Assembly: GCF_015840915.1 (NCBI RefSeq)
Contig: NZ_CP060398.1
Coordinates: 3,596,001-3,660,000, forward strand
From: Synechococcus sp. CBW1002
Lineage (GTDB): Bacteria > Cyanobacteriota > Cyanobacteriia > PCC-6307 > Cyanobiaceae
Direction: 5' to 3'
DNA: 64,000 bases
Under the pieces are notes generated by a model that saw nothing but the letters and a program-made list of their open reading frames with translations, was not told the DNA's origin and made no database searches. Shown here piece after piece: positions 45,491-52,941 of this stretch; positions within the stretch are counted from its first letter, which is position 1; every line of letters starts with the position of its first letter. The position numbers and the translations under genes are program-made.

Positions 45491-45552
45491 CGTGCCTAAA
45501 ACCGTGCCTAGTTTGACCCTTTTTGGGCTTTTTCGTGCCTAAATCGTGCCTA
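45491..45552. repeat. Four direct CGTGCCTA repeats, likely integrase arm sites
   Basis: Exact CGTGCCTA occurs at 45491, 45503, 45534 and 45545, i.e. as two pairs (spacing 12 and 11 bp) about 43 bp apart. The repeats fill the gap between the integrase start and the tRNA-Leu 3' end, where arm-type binding sites of attL are expected. They may also regulate integrase transcription. Confidence 0.65.
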
Positions 45553-45617
45553 GCCCCAAAACCGCTTCGACCATCAGCGCCTTGCCAGAATCCAGTTGCG
45601 ACAAGCTTTTTCAACGA

Positions 45618-45701
45618 TGGGGGCAGGGGGACTTGAACCCCCACAGTGTCGCCACCTGCGGATTTTAAGTCCGCTGCGTCTACCGATTCCGCCATGCCCC
45701 C
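45618..45701 (-). tRNA. tRNA-Leu (anticodon UAA)
   Basis: An 84-nt cloverleaf with a GGGGGCA / TGCCCCC acceptor stem, D-arm GCGGAATCGGTAGACGC, anticodon loop CTTAAAA (anticodon TAA), a long variable arm as in class II tRNAs, and GGTTCAAGTCC T-loop. CCA is not encoded. There is no group I intron in the anticodon loop, unlike many cyanobacteria. It marks the right end of the integrative island. Confidence 0.96.
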
Positions 45702-45745
45702 GGCGCAGCCATCCTAAATTCGCCGCAGTGGTGCTCCGATTGGTC

Positions 45746-45988
45746 ATGCCCGGCTTCCTCACGGCAGACAACCTGCTCGGGCTTGGAGCGTTTGTTGCCC
45801 TCGCGGGTGCCTACCTGGTGGTGGTGCCCCTGGCCCTCTACTGGTGGATGGTGAAGCGCTGGTATGTGATGGGCAAGATTGAGCGCTTCGGCGTCTACGG
45901 CCTGGTGTTTCTCTTTTTCCCCGGCCTGATCCTGTTCTCTCCCTTCATCAACCTGCGCATGGCAGGCCAGGGAGACGCGGGCTCATGA
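45746..45988 (+). CDS. ndhL: NAD(P)H-quinone oxidoreductase subunit L
   Basis: NdhL is a small membrane subunit specific to the cyanobacterial and chloroplast NDH-1 complex, which runs cyclic electron flow, respiration and CO2 uptake in thylakoids. The 80-residue protein has two membrane segments (residues 8-33 and 48-70), separated by the family's [28 protein letters not shown] segment. The ATG at 45746 is the first sensible start after the tRNA. Its stop overlaps the DUF3007 gene start by four bases (ATGA), and trpA follows, the usual order in cyanobacteria. Confidence 0.9.
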   Translation: MPGFLTADNLLGLGAFVALAGAYLVVVPLALYWWMVKRWYVMGKIERFGVYGLVFLFFPGLILFSPFINLRMAGQGDAGS

Positions 45989-46320
45989 GCCGCGCTCAGG
46001 CGATCCTGCTGGGTCTGCTGGTCTTCGGGCTTGGCGGGATTGGCTATGGCATTTTCACCGCCACTGGTTACGAGGGCTTCAGTGCCGGCATCGCCTCTTC
46101 GGTGCTGCTGGTGCTGGTGGTGGTGGGCTGGACAGCCACCTACCTGCTGCGGGTGGTGACTGGAAAAATGACCTATATGGAGCAGCGTCGCACCTACCGC
46201 GAGGCCTACGACGCCCACACGATCGAGCAGCTGCAGGCCAAATTCGATTCCCTCAGCCCCGAGGAGCAAGAGAAGCTCCTGGCTGAGGTGGGCCAGCTCC
46301 AGGCCGACGCCGACATGTGA
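45985..46320 (+). CDS. DUF3007 family membrane protein
   Basis: This 111-residue protein of unknown function is widespread in cyanobacteria and plastids. Two membrane helices (residues 6-27 and 33-55) precede a charged cytoplasmic part ([42 protein letters not shown]). It is coupled to ndhL by an ATGA overlap, so a part in NDH-1 or thylakoid membrane upkeep is plausible but unproven. Length and end match the family. Confidence 0.85.
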   Translation: MSRAQAILLGLLVFGLGGIGYGIFTATGYEGFSAGIASSVLLVLVVVGWTATYLLRVVTGKMTYMEQRRTYREAYDAHTIEQLQAKFDSLSPEEQEKLLAEVGQLQADADM

Positions 46321-46359
46321 CCCCATAGGCTCGCTTCCGACGCCCCTTCGGATCGGCTG

Positions 46360-47202
46360 ATGAGCCCCTCTGCCGCGACACCTTCCGCCTGCAGCGCTGC
46401 TACGGCCATCGACCAGCGGTTCGCCTCCCTCGCTGAGCAGGGACGCTGCGCCCTGATGCCGTTCCTGATGGCCGGCGATCCCGATCTGGCCACCACCGCT
46501 GCGACGCTGCTGACACTTCAGGAGAACGGCGCCGATCTGATTGAGCTGGGAATCCCCTACAGCGATCCCCTGGCCGATGGCCCGGTGATTCAGGCCGCCG
46601 CCAGCCGCGCCCTGCGGGCCGGAACCACGCCGGCATCAGTGCTGGAGCTGCTGGATGGTCTGCGCGGTGCGCTCAGCACGCCGGTGGTGTTGTTCACCTA
46701 CAGCAATCCCCTGCTCAACCGGGGCATGGAGACCTTCTGCAAGGAGGCCGCCAGCGCCGGTGCCGCCGGCCTGGTGGTTCCCGATCTGCCTCTGGAGGAA
46801 GCCGAAAAGCTCTCGCCGATCGCCGCCGCCGAAGGGCTCGACCTGGTGCTGCTGGTGGCCCCCACCACTCCAGCCGACAGGATGGCCCGCATCCATGCCG
46901 CCAGCCGAGGGTTCACCTATCTGGTCAGTGTCACCGGCGTGACGGGGGTGCGGACCAGCCTGCAGAGCCGCGTCGGCAGCCTGGTGCAGCAGCTCAAGAC
47001 CAGCGACGGCACCCCCGTGGCCGTGGGCTTCGGCATCTCCGGACCTGAGCAGGCCCGCCAGGTGCGTGACTGGGGCGCCAACGGAGCCATCGTGGGCAGC
47101 GCTCTGGTCAAGGTGATGGCCGAAGCCCATGCCGCCGGAGAGGATGTCGCCGCTGCTGCCGGCCGGTTCTGCTCGACTCTGCGTCTGGGGCTGGACGCCT
47201 GA
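46360..47202 (+). CDS. trpA: Tryptophan synthase alpha subunit
   Basis: TrpA cleaves indole-3-glycerol phosphate to indole and glyceraldehyde 3-phosphate and channels indole to TrpB. The 280-residue protein is a complete TIM barrel with the catalytic glutamate in [23 protein letters not shown] and the catalytic Asp in the same segment. The phosphate-binding loops [10 protein letters not shown] and [13 protein letters not shown] are seen, as is [11 protein letters not shown] at the end. The gene begins 39 bp after the DUF3007 gene and may share its transcript. No attenuator is seen, and trpB is not nearby, as usual in cyanobacteria. Confidence 0.96.
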   Translation: MSPSAATPSACSAATAIDQRFASLAEQGRCALMPFLMAGDPDLATTAATLLTLQENGADLIELGIPYSDPLADGPVIQAAASRALRAGTTPASVLELLDGLRGALSTPVVLFTYSNPLLNRGMETFCKEAASAGAAGLVVPDLPLEEAEKLSPIAAAEGLDLVLLVAPTTPADRMARIHAASRGFTYLVSVTGVTGVRTSLQSRVGSLVQQLKTSDGTPVAVGFGISGPEQARQVRDWGANGAIVGSALVKVMAEAHAAGEDVAAAAGRFCSTLRLGLDA

Positions 47203-47220
47203 GTCTTGCTGGGGAGGAGC

Positions 47221-47436
47221 TCAGGCGAGGCCTAGGGGGTTGGCCATGTCGACGGCTGCAAGCCCGGCTGCACCGATTGGCTGAGGGGAAGGGACGTCCG
47301 GCTGGTCGTTGGCTTGAACCTGCAGGGCAGGACCGCAACCTGCCGGAAGCAAAGCCAACAACCCAGCAACCACCAGGAGGAATGGGGTTGCAACGGAACG
47401 GCCTTGGAGCCGCTGGAGGGTTCGTTGGAGGGCCAT
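47221..47436 (-). CDS. Small lipoprotein-like hypothetical
   Basis: Not recognised beyond its export signal. From MALQRTLQRLQGRSVATPF it has 71 residues, with a hydrophobic helix and the lipobox LLPAGC (residues 28-33), so a mature lipoprotein of about 40 residues is expected. The mature part is Pro/Asn-rich without motif. It is divergent from the methyltransferase gene, with 21 bp between their starts. Confidence 0.5.
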   Translation of the reverse strand: MALQRTLQRLQGRSVATPFLLVVAGLLALLPAGCGPALQVQANDQPDVPSPQPIGAAGLAAVDMANPLGLA

Positions 47437-47457
47437 CACCCACATGCCGTTGCCTCC

Positions 47458-48273
47458 ATGATGGCTTTCATGCCGTCAAATGCACCAGGAAAGTCCACGA
47501 GTCCAGGTGCTCCGGCCGCCTCCCGCTGGTTCGGCGCCGTGGCCGGCGACTACGCCCGCTACCGGCTCACCTACCCGGAGCCCTTCTTCGCCCGCTTCGC
47601 GGCGCGTTGTCCCCAGCGTGATCGGGTCTGGGACTGCGGCTGCGGCAGCGGCCAGGCCTCCCTGGCCCTGGCCCGCCACTTCAGCGAGGTGATCGCCACC
47701 GATGCCAGTGCCGAGCAACTGGCAGCGGCCGCAGCGCAGGAGCGGGTGCACTACCGCTGCGCTTCCGCGACAGCCAGTGGCCTGGAGCCCGCCAGCGTTT
47801 CAGGGGTGATGGTGGCCGCGGCGGTGCACTGGTTCGCCGGACCCGCCTTCGACGCCGAGCTGCGTCGCGTGGCACGACCGGGTGCCGCCATGGCCTGGAT
47901 CGGCTACCTGCCCGTGCACATGCCCTCCGCGGCACTGCGCGCCTGGTTTGAGACGTTCTACAGCGACACCCTGGCGCCCTGGTGGCCTCCCGAGCGACGG
48001 CTGGTCGACAACGCTTACCAGGATCTCACCTTTCCCGCAGAGGAATGGCCCTTCCCCGACGATCTGGCGATTGAGCGTCACTGGGACCTGGCCACCTTCC
48101 TCGGCCATCTGGGCACCTGGTCGGCCGTACAGCGGGCTCGGGAGCAGGGGGTCGATCCCCTGGTGGAAGCGGAGAGGGACCTGCGGGCGCTCTGGCCGCG
48201 GAATGGTGCGGCACCCATCGATCTCACCTGGCCATTCATGGGCCGCTGGGGCCGGATTGGATCAGTGCCTTGA
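47458..48273 (+). CDS. SAM-dependent methyltransferase
   Basis: This 271-residue class I methyltransferase has the motif-I loop VWDCGCGSGQASLALA (about residues 57-72), the acidic residue after strand 2 in VIATDASAEQL, and motif post-I/II text (VAAAVHWF). A C-terminal cap with many Trp residues (PWWPPERRLVDNAYQDLTFP) follows. The pattern resembles small-molecule methyltransferases of the UbiE/trans-aconitate type. The substrate cannot be read from sequence. The start at the double ATG (47458) is chosen because upstream text is out of family. It overlaps the 3' end of the convergent aminotransferase gene by 38 bp. Confidence 0.85.
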   Translation: MMAFMPSNAPGKSTSPGAPAASRWFGAVAGDYARYRLTYPEPFFARFAARCPQRDRVWDCGCGSGQASLALARHFSEVIATDASAEQLAAAAAQERVHYRCASATASGLEPASVSGVMVAAAVHWFAGPAFDAELRRVARPGAAMAWIGYLPVHMPSAALRAWFETFYSDTLAPWWPPERRLVDNAYQDLTFPAEEWPFPDDLAIERHWDLATFLGHLGTWSAVQRAREQGVDPLVEAERDLRALWPRNGAAPIDLTWPFMGRWGRIGSVP

Positions 48274-49528
48274 TGCCCTGCCTGAGGCGCCGCAGTGCCT
48301 CCTCCAGCTCCGCCGCATTGAGCATGCCGTAGCTGAGCCGCAGCACACAGCCGTGCCTCTGATCCACCAGCCCGAAGCTCGCGCCATCCACGCTGGCCAG
48401 TCGCTGCTCCAGCACCAGCCGCCGCATCAGATCCCGCGAACCCAGGGTGCCGCCAGGCGCATCGATGCGCAGCAGGGCATAAAAGGCCCCATCCGGCTGG
48501 GCCAGCAGGGCACAGGGCAGGCTTTCAGCCGCCTCATTCAGGGCGTTCACCAGCTGGCGGCGACGCTCCCCCAGGGCCGCGATGCGCGATGCACACCAGG
48601 CTGGGCCAGCCTCCAGGGCAGCCAGGGCAGCCCGCTGATTGAGCAGAGGCGGACAGATCATCACCGTGTCCTGCACCTTGGCCACAGCGGCCATCAGCTG
48701 CTGGGGCAACGCCGCATAACCGATCCGCCAGCCCGCCATGCCATAGGCCTTGGAGAGGGAATACAGCGAAATGGTGTGGGCACCACTGCCCGCCAGGGAG
48801 CCCGGGCTCCAGTGGGGTTCGGCGCCATGCACGAACAGTTCGTAGGCCTCGTCGTTGATGTGGAACAGGCCGTGGCGCTCGCACAGGGCATTGATCGCCG
48901 CCAGCACCGATGCGGGAATCACCAGGCCGCTGGGATTGTTGGGGGAGATCGTCACAATCGCGCGGCTGCGCGGTGTGATCGCCCTGGCCAGAATCTCCGG
49001 GTCCGGAATCCAGCCGGCCTCCACCGGCACCGGCACGCCGCCAGCCAGCTGGATCGCCATGGCGTGGTTGAAGTAATAGGGAACCGGCAGCAACACCTCA
49101 CTGCCGGGATCACAGATCACCTGTGCCACAGCGTTGAAGGCCATGTTGCTGCCGGCCGTGACCAGCAGGGCGCTGCCCTCCAGATCCAGCTGGTTCTGGT
49201 GCCGCAGCTTCGTGCCGATCGCCGCCAGCAGCTCCGGCTCGCCGGCCATGGCACCGTAGCGATGCAGGGCGGCGCTGCAGCCGCCTGGCTGGCTGGCAGC
49301 GGCGTCGAGAGCCTGCCGAACGGCGACATCCACCCCGGGCGGCGGAGCCCAGTGCACCATCCCCTGGGCCAGGGAGAGGGTGCCGGGGGTCTGGCGGGTC
49401 AGGGCCGCCACCTCCGGAATCACAGGGCTGGCCACCGCCTCCAGCCGGGCGGCGGCTGGTGGCACGGCTGACGCGCGCTCAGACCACCCTGCCGAGCTGC
49501 TTCCTGCTGTGACGGATTGCTGTCCCAT
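48236..49528 (-). CDS. PLP-dependent aminotransferase (class I/II)
   Basis: The 430-residue protein is a fold-type I aminotransferase. It shows the cofactor-phosphate and substrate segments of the family: LHRYGAMAGEPELLAAIG, TAGSNMAFNAVAQVI, VTISPNNPSGLVIPASVL (the NPSG motif), HINDEAYELFVHG (Asp that pairs the pyridine N), ISLYSLSKAYGMAGWRIGY (the PLP Lys, near residue 245) and VLRLSYGM (C-terminal Arg). The first 30 residues are an extra Ala/Ser-rich tail. It is probably an aspartate/aromatic-type enzyme, but the amino-acid specificity is not clear. It is transcribed divergently from the YciI-like gene. Confidence 0.9.
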   Translation of the reverse strand: MGQQSVTAGSSSAGWSERASAVPPAAARLEAVASPVIPEVAALTRQTPGTLSLAQGMVHWAPPPGVDVAVRQALDAAASQPGGCSAALHRYGAMAGEPELLAAIGTKLRHQNQLDLEGSALLVTAGSNMAFNAVAQVICDPGSEVLLPVPYYFNHAMAIQLAGGVPVPVEAGWIPDPEILARAITPRSRAIVTISPNNPSGLVIPASVLAAINALCERHGLFHINDEAYELFVHGAEPHWSPGSLAGSGAHTISLYSLSKAYGMAGWRIGYAALPQQLMAAVAKVQDTVMICPPLLNQRAALAALEAGPAWCASRIAALGERRRQLVNALNEAAESLPCALLAQPDGAFYALLRIDAPGGTLGSRDLMRRLVLEQRLASVDGASFGLVDQRHGCVLRLSYGMLNAAELEEALRRLRQGIKALIQSGPSGP

Positions 49529-49563
49529 GGGCCTTACTGTCGGACCGCACCGACCGATTGGTG

Positions 49564-49833
49564 ATGGCGAAGTTTGTGCTCTGGGGCACCTACTGCGACA
49601 ACGCTCTCGAAAAACGCACGCCCTACCGCCAGGAGCACCTGGCGGGTCTGCAGCGCCTCAAAGAGGCTGGAACCCTGGTCACCCTTGGACCCACCGAAGC
49701 CAGCACCCACGTGTTCGGAATCTTCGAGGCCGGATCTCTGCAGGAGGTTGAAGACCTGGTCAAGTCCGACGTCTACTGGCGCAACGGCATCTGGACAGCC
49801 GTTGCGGTCTATCCCTGGATCCAGGCGTTCTGA
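49564..49833 (+). CDS. YciI-like protein
   Basis: This 89-residue protein of the YCII family (small ferredoxin-like alpha-beta folds with a His/Asp active-site pair) starts MAKFVLWGTYCDNALEKRTPYRQEHLAGL. The His in REQHL-type position, GPTEASTHVFGIFEA and the closing DVYWRNGIWTAVAVYPW match the family. The function in cyanobacteria is unknown. The ATG at 49564 is chosen over in-frame upstream non-ATG starts. Confidence 0.85.
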   Translation: MAKFVLWGTYCDNALEKRTPYRQEHLAGLQRLKEAGTLVTLGPTEASTHVFGIFEAGSLQEVEDLVKSDVYWRNGIWTAVAVYPWIQAF

Positions 49834-49849
49834 GGTGCCAGGCCCTGGA

Positions 49850-50302
49850 TCAGGTGTCCCGAGGCTGTCTGGGCCAGTCAGCCTGGGCCTGCTGCCACAC
49901 ATAGGCCGCCACCACGGACACACCCTCATCCCCAAGCACGTCGGCATAGCCGCCCATCTGACCCACGCCTGCTCTGGCGATGGCGGCAACGGCGTCGGCA
50001 TCAGCGATGCCATTGCGTTGCAGGGCCGCCAGTTTGAGGGTCTTACCGCGACGAATGATGTTGCCTCCCTGCAGGTGACAACCGGCGCAATGATTCTCGA
50101 ACAGCTGTGCACCGCTTGACTGGGAAGCACTGACCTGGGCAGTGCTGACCTGGGCAGTGCTGACCTGTTCAGACCTGGGCTCGGCTTCAGCCAGAGCCAG
50201 CGCGGCTCCGGGCTGGACGATCAGCAGCGAAGCGACCAGCCCAAGCACCAGCAGCCATGGGATGACCAGGCCACCCCATGAACACTTGCGCTGCACTGTC
50301 AC
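49850..50302 (-). CDS. Cytochrome c6-like protein
   Basis: The 150-residue protein has a Sec-type signal (residues 8-36, VIPWLLVLGLVASLLIVQPGAALA) and one c-type heme site CAGCH (near 72), with the probable axial Met in VGQMGGYADVLG. The segment GGNIIRRGKTLKLAALQRNGI marks it as one of the c6B/c6C-type relatives rather than the main c6. It would carry electrons in the thylakoid lumen or periplasm. The linker between signal and heme contains 15-bp direct repeats (VSTAQ twice and a third related unit, near 50131-50166). It starts at GTG, overlapping the cyAbrB stop by four bases. Confidence 0.88.
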   Translation of the reverse strand: MTVQRKCSWGGLVIPWLLVLGLVASLLIVQPGAALALAEAEPRSEQVSTAQVSTAQVSASQSSGAQLFENHCAGCHLQGGNIIRRGKTLKLAALQRNGIADADAVAAIARAGVGQMGGYADVLGDEGVSVVAAYVWQQAQADWPRQPRDT

Positions 50303-50676
50303 TCGTCCTCATCCTCAAGCATCTCTTCCATGGCACCGACGGGCAGCAGACGGATCTGTTTACGACCCAGCTTGATCTCGAACTGCTCACCGGGCTCCAG
50401 CTCGAGCAGGGCGGTGTAGGCCTTGCCGATCAGCAGGTTGCCATTGCCCTGAACCGTGGCGATGTAGCTGAGCTTGCGTCCACCTTTGCCAACCTTGCCG
50501 CCACCACCGAACGCCACGCCCTTGGCTTCGAGCAGGGCCTCGTAGAAGGCGGTGAAATTCAGTCGATCGCCTCCATCCTTCTTGGACGACACATAGCCGC
50601 ATTCCCGGACGATCTCCGACTTGCTGGCATCACCGAGTTCCTTGACCTTGGCCAGTAGTTCCGTTCCGATGAGCAT
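50299..50676 (-). CDS. AbrB-like transcription regulator (cyAbrB)
   Basis: The 125-residue protein is a cyanobacterial AbrB, with the N-terminal helical part MLIGTELLAKVKELGDASKSEIVRECGYVS and a C-terminal swapped-hairpin-like DNA-binding region (KLSYIATVQGNGNLLIGKAYTALLELEPGEQFEIKLGRKQIRLL, residues 68-115). The end is acidic (EEMLEDEDE). Members regulate carbon/nitrogen genes by binding DNA broadly. It is coupled to the downstream cytochrome by a 4-base GTGA overlap, so they are one operon. The start at 50676 gives the family's standard first residues. Confidence 0.92.
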   Translation of the reverse strand: MLIGTELLAKVKELGDASKSEIVRECGYVSSKKDGGDRLNFTAFYEALLEAKGVAFGGGGKVGKGGRKLSYIATVQGNGNLLIGKAYTALLELEPGEQFEIKLGRKQIRLLPVGAMEEMLEDEDE

Positions 50677-50766
50677 GGAATGTCTTCGCTAGCAATTGAC
50701 CGACCCCCGTAACGTACACCAGCATTAGCTGTTGTCGTGACACCAACCCATGCCACCACAAGTTTC

Positions 50767-51243
50767 ATGACCCTCATCCGTCCGCTGGTTGCCGAGGATC
50801 TGAACCAGCTGATTGACCTCTATCACGACGCCGTAATCTCCCAGACTCAGGGTCTCTACAGCAGCACACAGATCGAGGCCTGGGCCACCAACGCTGCTCG
50901 CGGCGATGCGGTGCGTTCCGCCCTCTGCAACGGCTACGGCCTCGCCAGTTGCGTAGCAGACGATTCCCAGCGGATCGAAGCCTTCGCTGTACTCGATCCG
51001 ATCGATCGACTCTCTCTGCTCTATTGCCGCGGCCGTTCATCCCGCCAGGGGCGCGCCACGGCCCTGGTGCTCCAGCTGGAAGCCCATGCCCGCCGTCAGC
51101 ATTGCGCGCAGTTGCGCACCGAGGCCAGCCAGCTGTCACGGCCCCTGCTGACGCGACTCGGCTGGGAGGTGCAGGAGGAGGAGGAGGTGCTCTTCGGCGG
51201 AGCGACGTTTCTGCGCTGGCGGATGATCAAGTCGCTCCGTTGA
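50767..51243 (+). CDS. GNAT-family N-acetyltransferase
   Basis: The 158-residue protein starts MTLIRPLVAEDLNQLIDLYHDAV; an in-frame GTG 30 bp upstream is possible. It has the acetyl-CoA fold, with the acceptor part up to IEAFAVLDPIDRLSLLYCRGRSSRQGRATALVLQLEAHAR, where the beta4-loop-alpha3 (R/Q-G-R-A) holds the cofactor. The closing LLTRLGWEVQEEEEVLFGG is the family's usual end. The substrate is unknown. A 14-bp gap separates it from the Nif11-cupin gene, so the two may be cotranscribed. Confidence 0.82.
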   Translation: MTLIRPLVAEDLNQLIDLYHDAVISQTQGLYSSTQIEAWATNAARGDAVRSALCNGYGLASCVADDSQRIEAFAVLDPIDRLSLLYCRGRSSRQGRATALVLQLEAHARRQHCAQLRTEASQLSRPLLTRLGWEVQEEEEVLFGGATFLRWRMIKSLR

Positions 51244-51257
51244 TCCGTGCTCCTGCC

Positions 51258-51788
51258 ATGGCCGAAGCCCAGCTGCAGCAGTTCCTCGAGAAGGTTCGAG
51301 CGCTCCAGGCCTTCGTGGCCCTCAGCGAAGCGGATCCGGCGCTGCGCCAGGCCCTGCGCGACTGCAACCACCACCATCAGGTGGTGAGTCTGGCGCAAAG
51401 CCGTGGTTTTGAGATCGGTCGCCGCTGGGGAGAACAGGAGAACCCTACCGCCGGTGATGACAACCTGCTGGCTGGTTCCTGTCCAGCCGCTGGAACCGAA
51501 GAGACCCGCCTGCTGCTTGAGGCGCCAGGCCTGCGTCTGGAGCGGATCCATTCCTGCGACTTCGCCAATCCCGACCACTTCTGGTACGACCAGGAGGAGC
51601 ACGAATGGGTGCTCTTGCTACGCGGCAGCGCCACACTGCGCTTTGCTGATGAACCCGAGGCGCGGCAAATGACAGCCGGAGACAGCCTCTGGATCAGAGC
51701 TCATCGAGCCCATCGTCTGGAACGGACGGATCCGGCTCCCGGTTCCGTATGGCTGGCCCTGTTCTCGAAGGCGGCTTGCGCAGACTGA
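51258..51788 (+). CDS. Nif11-like leader domain fused to a cupin
   Basis: The 176-residue protein combines an N-terminal Nif11 domain (residues 1-60, AQLQQFLEKVRALQAFVALSEADPALRQAL…SLAQSRGFEIG) with a cupin beta-barrel (about 85-170, FWYDQEEHEWVLLLRGSATLRFADEPEARQMTAGDSLWIRAHRAHRLERT). Two cupin boxes with their His/Glu (HEW, HRAH) are seen. Nif11 domains usually serve as leader peptides for ribosomally made natural products. Here the cargo is an enzyme-like cupin and no GG cleavage site precedes it. The 3' end overlaps the convergent psiE-like gene by 95 bp. Confidence 0.78.
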   Translation: MAEAQLQQFLEKVRALQAFVALSEADPALRQALRDCNHHHQVVSLAQSRGFEIGRRWGEQENPTAGDDNLLAGSCPAAGTEETRLLLEAPGLRLERIHSCDFANPDHFWYDQEEHEWVLLLRGSATLRFADEPEARQMTAGDSLWIRAHRAHRLERTDPAPGSVWLALFSKAACAD

Positions 51789-52230
51789 GGCTGCGCACCA
51801 GCCAGAAGGCAGCGGCCAGAGAGAGCACCGCGATTCCCAGACCCACAAGCAGCTGCGGCTTGTTCTCCGCACCGGGTGGCAGCACAATCACCTTCCGGGC
51901 AACGGCGGTGATCGCGGTGAGAAGCACCAGCTCAATCTGCACCACGTGGCGCCGCAGATAGGAGGTGATGTTCTGCAGCACCTCCAGGGCGATCAGGAGA
52001 TTGAGCAGATCGCCCAGCACTGCGGTGAGGTCGTCCCCCATCCAGCGGCTGTTGGAGGTGAACAGCGAACCGATCACGACCGCGACCAGTTGGAAGGTGG
52101 CGGCGGCAATCACCACGCAGAGCACAAGGGCAAGCAGCTTGGCCAGCTGCTGCTCCCCTCGATCAATCAGATGCAGGAAGCCACCATCATCGGTGACACG
52201 CCGAAACCAGGGCCTCGTTTTCATCTGCAC
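51694..52230 (-). CDS. PsiE-like membrane protein
   Basis: The 178-residue protein has four membrane helices (about residues 30-52, 65-85, 95-113 and 125-145). The pattern, with GDLLNLLIALEVLQNITSYLRRHVVQIELVLLTAITAVARKVIV in the middle, fits the PsiE family of phosphate-starvation-inducible inner-membrane proteins. Its biochemical role is unknown, and nothing here shows Pho control. A hydrophilic C-terminus (PSRTGPAIRNREPDPS) lies in the overlap with the cupin gene. Confidence 0.75.
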   Translation of the reverse strand: MQMKTRPWFRRVTDDGGFLHLIDRGEQQLAKLLALVLCVVIAAATFQLVAVVIGSLFTSNSRWMGDDLTAVLGDLLNLLIALEVLQNITSYLRRHVVQIELVLLTAITAVARKVIVLPPGAENKPQLLVGLGIAVLSLAAAFWLVRSLSLRKPPSRTGPAIRNREPDPSVPDDGLDEL

Positions 52231-52264
52231 GGCTGCATGCGCATCGCTGTCGACTCTGGGTCAG

Positions 52265-52537
52265 TCAGTTCGGGAAAGGATCCATTTGGGGCCTTGCCGG
52301 CGTGTCGCTGGGGGAATTCTCCAGCTTGGTGTCACAGGTGATCGAACCATCCTCGGCGGTGACGCAGTTCTCAGGTTTCACCTTGGTGGAGGGGCCGACC
52401 GAGCTGCCAGGGCCCAGCAGAAACCTCTGGCTCTGGGCTCTGCCAGGGTCGGCACAGAGCAGAGCCAGGCTGGTGGAAGCCGTGATCAAGGCCAGCCCGG
52501 CGAGGAGGGAGCTGCTGGTGCGGCGCGAGGTCGTCAT
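52265..52537 (-). CDS. Small secreted protein with one disulfide-like Cys pair
   Basis: Not recognised. From MTTSRRTSSSLLAGLALITASTSLA it has 90 residues, with a Sec-type signal cut after GRAQ. The mature part has two cysteines (NCVTAEDGSITCDTKLEN) ten residues apart and a Pro-rich end. Similar short two-Cys exported proteins are common in picocyanobacteria. A longer start (52594) adds only polar residues before the signal and is less likely. Confidence 0.6.
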   Translation of the reverse strand: MTTSRRTSSSLLAGLALITASTSLALLCADPGRAQSQRFLLGPGSSVGPSTKVKPENCVTAEDGSITCDTKLENSPSDTPARPQMDPFPN

Positions 52538-52611
52538 GTCAGAGGTGGCAAGTGGATCGTCGGACTGGACGGGAGAAATGGGCTGGTTGGCCACACTTTG
52601 CCTGTTGGCTG

Positions 52612-52941
52612 TCAGGGCTGACGATCGCCGCGGATCTCCTGCAACAACAGATCCAGTTCACCCAGCTGATCGTCGAGGGCCGAATGACCCACCGCTGCCT
52701 GAGGATCCACCCCCTGATCCTCCTGCTGCCAGAGCTCCTCGATGCCGCAGAGCCGCTCCGCCAGGCCCGTCAATCCATCGGTGTGGTGGATCTGTTCAAG
52801 CGCGTCCACCAGCACCGGCATCCGAATCGAAGCGGCCCGCAGTGCCCGCCTCAGATCGGCCTGGTTGCGGCCGGCATGGCGAAGCCAGTCTTTGAGGAAA
52901 GACTGGAGATCTTCGCGCTGATCGGTACTCAGGGACGGCAT
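52612..52941 (-). CDS. Hypothetical helical protein (109 aa)
   Basis: Not recognised. All-helical, hydrophilic, acidic at the end (ALDDQLGELDLLLQEIRGD), without Cys pairs or signal. The start ATG overlaps the TGA of the YkvA gene by one base, a translationally coupled pair. It probably functions together with YkvA, but the role is unknown. Confidence 0.7.
   Translation of the reverse strand: MPSLSTDQREDLQSFLKDWLRHAGRNQADLRRALRAASIRMPVLVDALEQIHHTDGLTGLAERLCGIEELWQQEDQGVDPQAAVGHSALDDQLGELDLLLQEIRGDRQP

Noticed and set aside
47882-49471. 529-codon plus-strand frame over the methyltransferase end and aminotransferase
   Set aside because: It runs antisense to a well-conserved PLP aminotransferase and shifted against the methyltransferase, with His/Gln/Gly-rich nonsense text.
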